A stretch of DNA of 64,000 nt from Alphaproteobacteria bacterium (GTDB lineage: Bacteria > Pseudomonadota > Alphaproteobacteria > UBA6615): positions 58,451-122,450 of the forward strand of contig JAKUPN010000007.1 of NCBI GenBank assembly GCA_022449545.1, written 5' to 3'. The notes below the pieces were generated by a model. That model did no database searches and was not told the DNA's origin. It saw only the letters and a list, made by a program, of their open reading frames with translations. How positions within the stretch are numbered: the stretch's first letter is position 1; each line of letters begins with the position of its first letter. Positions 56,830 to 64,000 of this stretch are shown here, piece after piece. The position numbers were made by a program, and so were the translations under genes.

Positions 56830-59512
56830 AAAACTAGAAAATAATAGTTCAAAATCTGATTGGGTTCTTGGCTTTGGTAATGGAAGGGCTGATGGACACT
56901 CCGGGATGAGAAACTTATTGGGGGGTAAAGGAGCTAATTTGGCTGAGATGAGCAACCTCGGGCTACCTGTTCCACCAGGCTTTACAATTACAACAGATGT
57001 GTGTGCATACTACTATGATAATGGTAATAGTTTCCCTGATGACCTCTCTGATCTAGTTAACCAATATCTTACTTCAATTGAAAAATCTGTTGGGTGCACA
57101 TTTGGTGATCCACATAATCCACTTCTCGTTTCAGTCAGGTCCGGATCGAGGGCCTCGATGCCCGGGATGATGGATACAGTTCTCAATCTAGGTTTGAATG
57201 ATGTGACGGTCGAGGGGCTTGCAATAAGATCAGCTGATGTGCGTTTCGCCTATGACAGTTATCGCAGATTTATACAAATGTTCGGTGATGTTGTGCTGGG
57301 CATTGAACATTACCTCTTTGAAGAAGTTCTAGATAATATAAAATTAGAGTCTGGAGTTGCTTTAGATACAGAACTCTGCGCCGATGATATGTGTTTGGTG
57401 GTCAAAAAGTACAAAGAGCTTGTAATAAATGAATTAGGCGAACCATTTCCTCAGGATCCCAAGGAACAATTGTGGAGCGCAATCAAGGCTGTATTTGGCT
57501 CTTGGATGAATCAGAGAGCCATAACTTATCGTAAGTTACACGATATACCAGCCGACTGGGGTACTGCGGTTAATATTCAAGCTATGGTATATGGAAACAT
57601 GGGAGAGGATTGTGCAACTGGTGTGGCGTTTACGCGTGATCCGTCCACTGGAGAGAATATATTTTACGGCGAATATTTATCAAATGCACAGGGGGAGGAT
57701 GTCGTTGCTGGTATTCGCACCCCTCAACATCTAACAATTTCTGGGAAAAACCAAAACAACTCTGAAGCCATATCTATGGAAGAGGCCATGCCAGAAGTTT
57801 TTAAAAAACTCCTAGATGTTCGTAGCATTTTGGAGCTTCATTATAAGGACATGCAGGATATTGAGTTCACAGTTCAGAAAGAAAAGCTATATATATTACA
57901 AACACGCTCTGGAAAACGCACCGCTGCAGCTGCTGTAAGAATTGCTGTTGAGATGGTAGAAGAGGGTGTTATTTCAAAGAACGAGGCCATTCATAGAGTT
58001 GACCCCTCTCAATTAGAGCAGCTTTTGCATCCTCGCTTAGATCCGGGCTCTTCTCGAAATGTATTAACTCGCGGCCTTCCCGCCTCACCAGGAGCGGCAT
58101 CTGGTAAAATTGTTTTTAGCGCTGATATGGCTGAAGACATGTCCCAAAAGGGTGAAGATGTAATTTTGGTGAGAATAGAGACGAGCCCTGAAGATATTCA
58201 TGGTATGCATGCTGCCCGCGGCATACTCACTACAAGGGGAGGGATGACTAGTCATGCTGCGGTCGTTGCAAGAGGTATGGGTAGACCTTGTGTCGCTGGC
58301 GCTTCAGAAGTATCGATAGATTATGAAAAAGGAATAATGTCTGTTGGAGGAAGAAGTTTCGTTTCCGGTGATTTGGTCACCATAGATGGGGCGGAAGGTG
58401 AATTAATAGAAGGTTCAATTCCAACAGTTGAACCAGACTTATCCGGGGGATTCCATCTTTTGATGGAGTGGGCAGATAGTTTGCGTCGTATGAGGGTTCG
58501 AGCCAATGCAGAAACTCCAACTGATGCAGAAATGGCCCGTAAATTTGGAGCAGAGGGTATTGGTTTGTGCAGAACGGAACACATGTTTTTTGATCCGGAA
58601 CGCATTGTGGCTGTTCGCCAAATGATAATGTCGGATGATGAAACTGGCCGTCGCAGGGCTCTAGAGCAGATCTTACCATATCAGAGGAAAGACTTTGTCA
58701 AACTTTTTGAAATTATGTCTGGCCTGCCAGTAACGATACGCTTGTTGGACCCTCCTCTTCATGAGTTTTTGCCTCACACAGACGAGGAAATATATGAAGT
58801 GGCGAAGCTTTCAGGAAAGTCGGCTCAAGAGATACAGGAAATAGCTACGAGGCTTAAAGAAGCAAATCCAATGCTTGGACACAGAGGATGCAGATTGGGA
58901 ATTACTTATCCTGAAATATATGAAATGCAGGCACAGGCCATTTTTGAGGCTTGTCTTATCGTTGTAGATAAGAAAGAAAATTCTGTAGTTCCGGAAATTA
59001 TGATACCTTTGGCAGCAACAAGTGTTGAACTGGAAATACTCAAGAAAAAAATTGATTCAATAGCTGACACTGTTTTTAAGAGGGCAGGACAAACTATAAA
59101 ATACACTATTGGCACAATGATAGAACTACCTAGGGCTGCATTGAGAGCAGGCGAACTAGCAGAAGAAGCAGAATTTTTTAGCTTTGGAACGAATGATCTA
59201 ACACAGACCACTTTTGGGATTAGCAGAGATGATGCCGCAAGCTTTCTTCCAGACTATCAACATTATGGGATTTTAAACGTTGATCCTTTTGTAACTATAG
59301 ATATTGATGGCGTAGGTGAGCTGATTAAAATTGCTAGTGAGCGAGGTCGTGAAAAACGACCAGAAATAAAATTAGGTATTTGTGGAGAGCACGGGGGAGA
59401 CCCTAAATCTGTGCGTTTTTGTGAATCTATCGGACTCGACTATGTTTCTTGTTCGCCATACCGGGTGCCTATTGCAAGGTTAGCTGCAGCCCAGGCTAGT
59501 ACTTCCGAATAA
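56798..59512 (+). CDS. ppdK: Pyruvate, phosphate dikinase
   Basis: Interconverts pyruvate, ATP and phosphate with PEP, AMP and pyrophosphate, a gluconeogenic or PPi-saving step. The N-terminal ATP-grasp region (GGKGANLAEMSNLGLPVPPGFTITT), the phosphohistidine domain GGMTSHAAVVARGMGRPCVAG, and the C-terminal PEP-binding TIM barrel (CRTEHMFFDPERI, FSFGTNDLTQTTFG) are all in order. The 904 residues are normal. The start lies inside glyS with a 32-base overlap; no later start could keep the conserved WVLGFGNGRADG segment. The glyS-ppdK order is common in alphaproteobacteria. Confidence 0.96.
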   Translation: MSLTSQKLKAEKLENNSSKSDWVLGFGNGRADGHSGMRNLLGGKGANLAEMSNLGLPVPPGFTITTDVCAYYYDNGNSFPDDLSDLVNQYLTSIEKSVGCTFGDPHNPLLVSVRSGSRASMPGMMDTVLNLGLNDVTVEGLAIRSADVRFAYDSYRRFIQMFGDVVLGIEHYLFEEVLDNIKLESGVALDTELCADDMCLVVKKYKELVINELGEPFPQDPKEQLWSAIKAVFGSWMNQRAITYRKLHDIPADWGTAVNIQAMVYGNMGEDCATGVAFTRDPSTGENIFYGEYLSNAQGEDVVAGIRTPQHLTISGKNQNNSEAISMEEAMPEVFKKLLDVRSILELHYKDMQDIEFTVQKEKLYILQTRSGKRTAAAAVRIAVEMVEEGVISKNEAIHRVDPSQLEQLLHPRLDPGSSRNVLTRGLPASPGAASGKIVFSADMAEDMSQKGEDVILVRIETSPEDIHGMHAARGILTTRGGMTSHAAVVARGMGRPCVAGASEVSIDYEKGIMSVGGRSFVSGDLVTIDGAEGELIEGSIPTVEPDLSGGFHLLMEWADSLRRMRVRANAETPTDAEMARKFGAEGIGLCRTEHMFFDPERIVAVRQMIMSDDETGRRRALEQILPYQRKDFVKLFEIMSGLPVTIRLLDPPLHEFLPHTDEEIYEVAKLSGKSAQEIQEIATRLKEANPMLGHRGCRLGITYPEIYEMQAQAIFEACLIVVDKKENSVVPEIMIPLAATSVELEILKKKIDSIADTVFKRAGQTIKYTIGTMIELPRAALRAGELAEEAEFFSFGTNDLTQTTFGISRDDAASFLPDYQHYGILNVDPFVTIDIDGVGELIKIASERGREKRPEIKLGICGEHGGDPKSVRFCESIGLDYVSCSPYRVPIARLAAAQASTSE

Positions 59513-59530
59513 CTAGACATTTCTTCATAA

Positions 59531-59566
59531 AAATAGCCATTACAATAAGTTTAGTAATGGCTATTT
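59531..59566. terminator. Bidirectional intrinsic terminator between ppdK and a small ORF
   Basis: A perfect 13-bp stem AAATAGCCATTAC/GTAATGGCTATTT (59531-59543 with 59554-59566) surrounds a 10-base loop, 18 bases after the ppdK stop. The minus strand continues with a TTTTT tract, making it a good terminator for the small ORF at 59590-59739 too. Confidence 0.75.
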
Positions 59567-59589
59567 AAATAATTATGACCTTCAAGGGG

Positions 59590-59739
59590 TTATTCTGCTG
59601 GGACAGTGTTAGAAGGAACTTTAACATTCTTCTTTTTACTGAAAAGTTTTCTAATGAACTTGCTTATAGCTTTGCTTCGTTCCAGCTCTGCCATTCTTAT
59701 AATCTCAATTTCACTTAAGTGCTGATATTCTTTTACCAT
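59590..59739 (-). CDS. Small basic protein, unknown function
   Basis: 49-residue protein starting at ATG 59739 (GAGAGAA lies upstream). The sequence HLSEIEIIRMAELERSKAISKFIRKLF looks like an amphipathic helix, followed by a lysine-rich stretch (SKKKNVK). A TTG at 59793 in frame would extend it to 67 residues, but the ATG is better placed. A well-formed terminator follows. It resembles the many short alphaproteobacterial proteins with an acidic-to-basic helix, but I cannot name the family. Confidence 0.55.
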   Translation of the reverse strand: MVKEYQHLSEIEIIRMAELERSKAISKFIRKLFSKKKNVKVPSNTVPAE

Positions 59740-59948
59740 AATAATTCTCTCTTTTTTACTGCTGTGTGTATACTTTCTAAGTCTCTTTACCAAACAGAAG
59801 TGACTTAATAATTATGTTATATATAGGTCAGTAAATATTACTAATCAATCACTATATCATGCAAAAAACGCATATCAGGTAAATAGTTTGTTCATTGGTG
59901 AAAACGTTTGTGAAATCACAATTAATTGTTTAGATAATAAATTAGTTG

Positions 59949-60827
59949 TTAGGAGCTCTTATATACCGTAACTGGATTACCAGCACTGGTGAGGTCATGA
60001 CTTATGTTGTCTGCTTCTAGTGTATCTGTCCGTACCAGTGCAATAGCGTATTTTTTGCAAGAAGATTTTATAACTCCTACTTCTCTTTTATCTAACATAA
60101 CTATATCGCCACTTTCAGGATTGTTATTCGGACAGTGAAGAGTTAGAAGTGTACGCTTGACGAGCCCCCGGTATTTACTACGTGCAGTTACTTCTTGCCC
60201 GATATAGCAGCCTTTATCCCAGTCAACACAGTTAAACTTATCAAGATTACATTCAAGTAAGGTAGATTTACTTTTTTCAATATCTCTTTCTCCATCGGGA
60301 ATACCAAGTTTTATTCTCATCAAATCGTATTCTTCAAACTTTCCGGGGCGTATCGCTAGTTTCTCTATAAATTTTTCCGATGATTTTTTGATTGTTAACA
60401 ATCTGCAGCCAAGACTGGGTGATCTTGGGTCTACATAAACGATTCCATTACTTATTGGTAAAGCTTTTCCTGCCTTATCTTCGATGCCAAAGACACTTGC
60501 AGCTTGGTCTCCAAATACAGAAAAAACCGAAAGTTCTTCCATTTCACTAAGCTCAATATTGGCCCTTAATTTAAAACGACTTAGCAATAAAATTAGATCT
60601 TTCTGTTGTCCATTGGCGCAGTCCAAGATCAATTGATCCTTATATTCTATAATAAAAAAATCATGAAGAAACTTTCCTTGGGGAGTGAGAAGTGCTCCAT
60701 AGGAAAACTGACTTTGTGAAATTTTATTTAAATCTTGAGATATTAGCCCTTGTAGAAATTCGTTTCTGTCTTTTCCAGAGATTAGAACTAGACCACGATC
60801 AAGCTTTACAATCTTAGCTTTTGTCAT
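59949..60827 (-). CDS. ygfZ: Folate-binding Fe-S cluster assembly factor YgfZ
   Basis: GcvT-like folate-binding protein (IbaG/YgfZ, GCV_T family) that supports assembly or repair of Fe-S clusters. The diagnostic K-G-C-Y-I-G-Q-E motif is at about 203-210 (DKGCYIGQEVTAR), and FLQGLISQDLNKI and QGKFLHDFFI are typical of the N-terminal half. The 292 residues are normal. It is a single gene, divergent from the GT9 gene with a 143-base gap. Confidence 0.92.
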   Translation of the reverse strand: MTKAKIVKLDRGLVLISGKDRNEFLQGLISQDLNKISQSQFSYGALLTPQGKFLHDFFIIEYKDQLILDCANGQQKDLILLLSRFKLRANIELSEMEELSVFSVFGDQAASVFGIEDKAGKALPISNGIVYVDPRSPSLGCRLLTIKKSSEKFIEKLAIRPGKFEEYDLMRIKLGIPDGERDIEKSKSTLLECNLDKFNCVDWDKGCYIGQEVTARSKYRGLVKRTLLTLHCPNNNPESGDIVMLDKREVGVIKSSCKKYAIALVRTDTLEADNISHDLTSAGNPVTVYKSS

Positions 60828-60970
60828 CTAATGAGTATTTTCCTTTTTATCAAAATATGTAGTTATAAAGTTTTATGCTAGTAAATCTCTTTAATAATAT
60901 CAAAGTAAATATAATTGGCTAATTTAATTATAATGGTATTCACAGAGTTAGAAGCATATAAGTATCTATA

Positions 60971-61948
60971 ATGAAAATACTTATTATTGGACCTACTAGA
61001 ATAGGGGATACTGTGCTTTCGTCTGGCATAGTTGATCATATAAGCAAGCTATATCCTCAGGCACGGATAACAGTTGCATGCGGTGCTGTATCTGCTCCTC
61101 TTTACAGAAACCTACCTAATCTTGATCGAATCATACCCATTACTAAGAAGGCTGCTTCCACTCATTGGTGGGGTGTTTGGCTCAGCGTATATAAGATAAG
61201 TTGGGACCTAGTTCTCGATTTTCGTCGCTCTATAGTTCCATGGGTGATAAAGGTAAAACGCAGAATTGTGACCAAGGCTGCACTTGATAAAAATGAACAT
61301 AGAGTTATCTCATTTTCGCGCGCTCTGGGACTAGAAAAAGCTCCACCTTCTCCAGTGTTATGGATTTCAGCCGAAGATGAAAATCGAGCCAATAGTTTAA
61401 TCCCTAATGGCAGTCCGGTTATAGCTGTTGCTCCTGCAGCAAATTGGAGGGGTAAAATGTGGGATGTAAACAGATTCGTTTCAGTCATAAATAGGATTTC
61501 TAATTCCTCATGTGAGAGATCAATTTTTCCGGATGCCAGGATAGCTATTTTGGGAGGACCGGGTGAAGAGTCATCTGCCTCTATACTGATTGAAAGCATT
61601 GAACAAGACAGGCTCTTAAACTTAGTAGGTAAAGAGAATTTGTATACTATTTCTGCCTGTCTTAGGAGATGTTCTTTATTTATAGGAAATGACTCTGGCC
61701 TAATGCATATGGCAGCTGCTGCGAATATTCCGACTGTAGGTTTGTTTGGGCCTAGTAGAGTAGAAAATTACCATCCGTGGGGAAAATACACAGAAGCAGT
61801 TTGTACTGAAAAGCCCTACCATGATCTAGTTAAGGAGACAGTTAAGCACACAGATGACTCATGCCATATGATGGATTCATTGACAGTTGATAGTGTTGTG
61901 GAAGCAGTTGAGAATTTGTTATTCAAACATAAAATAATTACCAAATAA
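60971..61948 (+). CDS. Glycosyltransferase family 9 (heptosyltransferase-like)
   Basis: GT9-family transferase, 325 residues, related to ADP-heptose:LPS heptosyltransferases. It has the N-terminal MKILIIGPTRIGDTVLSSGIV with a basic phosphate-binding region, then FIGNDSGLMHMAAAANIPTVGLFGPS near the C-terminus (GNDSG donor-site loop). It is probably cytoplasmic or membrane-associated and acts on LPS core or a related glycan. It starts a plus-strand run of surface-glycan genes that continues past the window. Confidence 0.88.
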   Translation: MKILIIGPTRIGDTVLSSGIVDHISKLYPQARITVACGAVSAPLYRNLPNLDRIIPITKKAASTHWWGVWLSVYKISWDLVLDFRRSIVPWVIKVKRRIVTKAALDKNEHRVISFSRALGLEKAPPSPVLWISAEDENRANSLIPNGSPVIAVAPAANWRGKMWDVNRFVSVINRISNSSCERSIFPDARIAILGGPGEESSASILIESIEQDRLLNLVGKENLYTISACLRRCSLFIGNDSGLMHMAAAANIPTVGLFGPSRVENYHPWGKYTEAVCTEKPYHDLVKETVKHTDDSCHMMDSLTVDSVVEAVENLLFKHKIITK

Positions 61949-62065
61949 AACACAGTTTATATAAAATCTAATGTTAATTGACGGATCGTTATAATAAATA
62001 ATGTCCATTACGATAGCAGAGTTCATTCTGTATTCCTTATGGACGAAGATAAAGGTGATTAAATA

Positions 62066-63106
62066 TTGCGTCTAATGCAAGCCATAGCAGGATCTAAAGT
62101 AGGGGGAGCCGAATCTTTCTTTGTTCGGTTGGTTATTGCATTAAATTCAAGAAATATAAATCAAAAAGTCATTATTGGCAGAAGCAAATCCCGTATGATG
62201 AAATTACAATCGGAAGGAATTCAGCCAACAGAAATCTCCTTTGGAGGTCCCATAGACTTTTTAAGTAAAATAAAGATTCAAAAGGAGATCAATGAATTTA
62301 GGCCAGATATTATTTTAAGCTGGATGAGTAGAGCAGCTAGTAAAGTTCCTATTTCTGGACGCCAAATAACTCATATAGGTCGTTTGGGGGGGTATTATAA
62401 TTTAAAATATTACAAGAGTTGTGATTACTTGATAGGAAATACACCGGATATAGTCGACTATATTGTAGAGGAAGGCTTTAACCCGAAGCGCGTTATACAT
62501 TTGCCCAATTTTGTTAATGATCCAATCAATCCTCCTGTTAAAAGATCAGCTCTGGATACTCCCGAAAATGTTCCACTTATTTTTGCCATGGGAAGGTTAC
62601 ACAAAAATAAAGCGTTTGATGTTCTACTTAAATCTATGCCTAATATCCCTGATGCATGGCTCTGGATTGCAGGTGAGGGGCCTGAAAAATCATTTCTTAA
62701 ATCTCTGGTGGAAGAACTAGGTATTGGCGAGCGCACTCGTTTTTTAGGGTGGTCGGATAAGCCTGATGCATTACTATCTGCTGCTGACATTTTTGTGTGT
62801 CCTTCAAGGCATGAGCCGTTGGGAAATGTAATTATTGAGGCTTGGGCTGCTAACAAACCGGTAATAGCTGCAGCATCTATGGGGCCTAAAGAACTACTGG
62901 GGGATAATGAAAAAGGATTAGTTGTTCCAATAAATAATCCAAAAGAAATTGCTAACTCGGTTAATTATCTAATAAAAAACCCAGATAAAAGCATTGATCT
63001 TTCTGGTGCAGGTCTTGAGGCCTATGAAAAGTACTACAGTGAAAAGGTTGTGGTAGATCAATATTTGAAATTTTTTGAGAAGGTTTTGAGTGAATGTGCG
63101 GCATAG
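62066..63106 (+). CDS. Glycosyltransferase family 4
   Basis: GT4 retaining glycosyltransferase, 346 residues. KVGGAESFFVRLVIAL near the N-terminus and the EX7E-type motif EPLGNVIIE (acceptor/donor catalytic region) mark the fold. FAMGRLHKNKAFDVLL opens the C-terminal donor domain. The start is TTG 62066, with AAAGGTG 8 bases upstream; a later ATG at 62075 would lose two to three residues. The 3' end overlaps the asparagine synthetase-like gene by 13 bases, so the two are coupled. The acceptor is unknown, but LPS or exopolysaccharide is likely. Confidence 0.87.
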   Translation: MRLMQAIAGSKVGGAESFFVRLVIALNSRNINQKVIIGRSKSRMMKLQSEGIQPTEISFGGPIDFLSKIKIQKEINEFRPDIILSWMSRAASKVPISGRQITHIGRLGGYYNLKYYKSCDYLIGNTPDIVDYIVEEGFNPKRVIHLPNFVNDPINPPVKRSALDTPENVPLIFAMGRLHKNKAFDVLLKSMPNIPDAWLWIAGEGPEKSFLKSLVEELGIGERTRFLGWSDKPDALLSAADIFVCPSRHEPLGNVIIEAWAANKPVIAAASMGPKELLGDNEKGLVVPINNPKEIANSVNYLIKNPDKSIDLSGAGLEAYEKYYSEKVVVDQYLKFFEKVLSECAA

Positions 63107-64000
63107 TCGGGTTAATGACGCGTGACGGAAACACTCCTAATGATTTAGTCATTAGCCAGCTAGTTTCATTGGTAAAACATAGAGGGCCTGATGGAGAAGG
63201 AAGATACTCAGGGCGAAATTTAGGAATGGCCCAGACACGCCTAGCCATTATCGACCTAGAAACAGGTGATCAACCCCTTTACGAAAGTGGTGGTGCAGCG
63301 GTAATTGCGAATGGAGAAATATATAATTTTATTGAATTACGTGAAGATCTATCTGAAAAACACTTTAGTACATCTTCCGATTGTGAAGTACCATTGCACC
63401 TATATAGACGTTATGGTTTGAATTTTGTTGATTATTTGAGAGGTATGTATGCTATAGCCCTTTATGATCCAATAGAAGGACAGCTTTTGTTAACTAGGGA
63501 TCCTTTTGGTATAAAACCTCTTTATTATTCTGAAACTGAATCAGGGTTCTGTTTTGCATCGGAACCACAGGCTTTAGTTTCAGCTGGTCTGGTTAATAGT
63601 ACAATAAATAAAACTGCAAGGGCCGAACTTGTTCAACTTCAGTACTCAACTGGATCTGATACAATATATAGTCATATACAGAGAGTCTTACCCGGTGAAA
63701 CTTTAGTAGTCCGAGATGGTAGAATTGTAGCTAGACGACGGAAGCAGGCTCTTCCACATGTTGCTCCAGAAGATTGGGATGAGCATACTGCTCTCGAACT
63801 ACTAGATAGTTCTTTACGTGATAGTGTAGAACTTCATCAGAGATCTGACGTCCCATACGGTATGTTTTTTTCCGGTGGGGTAGATAGCTCAGCGATACTC
63901 TCGTTAATGGCTGAGCTAAATGAACAACCAGTCATGGCATTTACTGCTGGGTTTGAAAGCCACTCGGTCCCTGACGAACGTGAACACGCGACGAAGGTGG
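63094..64000 (+). CDS. asnB: Asparagine synthetase-like amidotransferase (AsnB family), 3' truncated by the window
   Basis: Glutamine-dependent amidotransferase with an N-terminal class II glutaminase: the ATG is followed at once by Cys2 (MCGIVGLMTRDG), the nucleophile after Met removal. HRGPDGEGRYS and ANGEIYNF are conserved. The synthetase domain begins with PP-loop FFSGGVDSSAIL at about 265. Only about 302 codons are in the window; the gene runs off the right edge. Because it sits with GT4 and GT9 genes, it may modify a surface-glycan sugar or belong to an exopolysaccharide/exosortase-type cluster instead of general asparagine synthesis (inference). Confidence 0.9.
   Translation, partial: MCGIVGLMTRDGNTPNDLVISQLVSLVKHRGPDGEGRYSGRNLGMAQTRLAIIDLETGDQPLYESGGAAVIANGEIYNFIELREDLSEKHFSTSSDCEVPLHLYRRYGLNFVDYLRGMYAIALYDPIEGQLLLTRDPFGIKPLYYSETESGFCFASEPQALVSAGLVNSTINKTARAELVQLQYSTGSDTIYSHIQRVLPGETLVVRDGRIVARRRKQALPHVAPEDWDEHTALELLDSSLRDSVELHQRSDVPYGMFFSGGVDSSAILSLMAELNEQPVMAFTAGFESHSVPDEREHATKV

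Noticed and set aside
1..64000. CRISPR arrays, insertion sequences, prophage or integrative elements
   Set aside because: No regularly spaced direct repeats, transposase, integrase or phage-type proteins were seen in any part of the window.
1..64000. tRNA or other standard RNA genes in the gaps
   Set aside because: No gap shows a T-loop-like GGTTC-type motif with matching acceptor arms, and no 4.5S or tmRNA-like core was seen.

Overview
The window is a chromosomal segment of a low-GC alphaproteobacterium. The base composition is clearly AT-rich by eye, and the habit and gene order suggest a marine, Rhodospirillales-like lineage. The evidence is gene content and order: acpP-fabF-mltG-gmk; rsmA/pdxA/surA/lptD/lptG/lptF divergent from pepA-holC-ndk; purN-purM divergent from a DUF2066 protein and an HdaA-like DnaA paralogue; ppk1-ppx; an EipB (DUF1849) envelope protein; pyrB-pyrC-plsY-topA-rnr-rpmG; gatCAB opposite ruvX; and a TrmN6/S49/glyQS/ppdK block. 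I saw no tRNA, rRNA, CRISPR array, insertion sequence or phage gene.

Layout. 1-3.4 kb: fatty-acid synthesis (acpP, fabF), mltG and gmk. 3.4-11.1 kb, minus strand: LPS export and outer-membrane biogenesis with rsmA and pdxA. 11.3-13.8 kb: pepA, holC, ndk. 13.8-15.5 kb, minus: purN and purM, the latter apparently with an ATT start codon. 15.7-21.4 kb: DUF2066 protein, HdaA-like protein and a polyphosphate pair (ppk1, ppx). 21.4-25.5 kb: rnd, aspS, EipB. 25.7-37.0 kb, minus: rpmG, rnr, topA, plsY, pyrC, pyrB, a secreted RTX metalloprotease and ruvX. 37.1-40.5 kb: gatCAB. 40.6-42.6 kb, minus: an SDR, a PPOX-type flavoprotein and guanine deaminase. 42.9-47.6 kb: a BMP-type nucleoside/nucleobase ABC importer. 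47.7-50.4 kb: SGNH hydrolase, small membrane protein, cardiolipin synthase. 50.4-59.5 kb: polyprenyl synthase, TrmN6, S49 peptidase, glyQS, ppdK. 59.6-64 kb: a 49-residue ORF, ygfZ, two glycosyltransferases and the start of an asparagine synthetase-like gene that runs off the edge.

The most notable find is at 33.0-34.3 kb. The aspartate carbamoyltransferase carries an in-frame XRE-type helix-turn-helix domain at its N-terminus, with no internal start that would release a normal PyrB. Its upstream gap holds two copies of the palindrome ATACG-N4-CGTAT, one inside the likely promoter and one about 65 bp further upstream. The gene just downstream, pyrC, lacks the metal-binding HxH of active dihydroorotases and looks like the non-catalytic PyrC' partner of class A ATCases. 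Together these suggest a pyrimidine enzyme that is also its own transcriptional regulator (an inference). Next to it, a serralysin-like M10 protease with RTX repeats ends in three copies of a DUF5648-like repeat and appears inserted between ruvX and pyrB.
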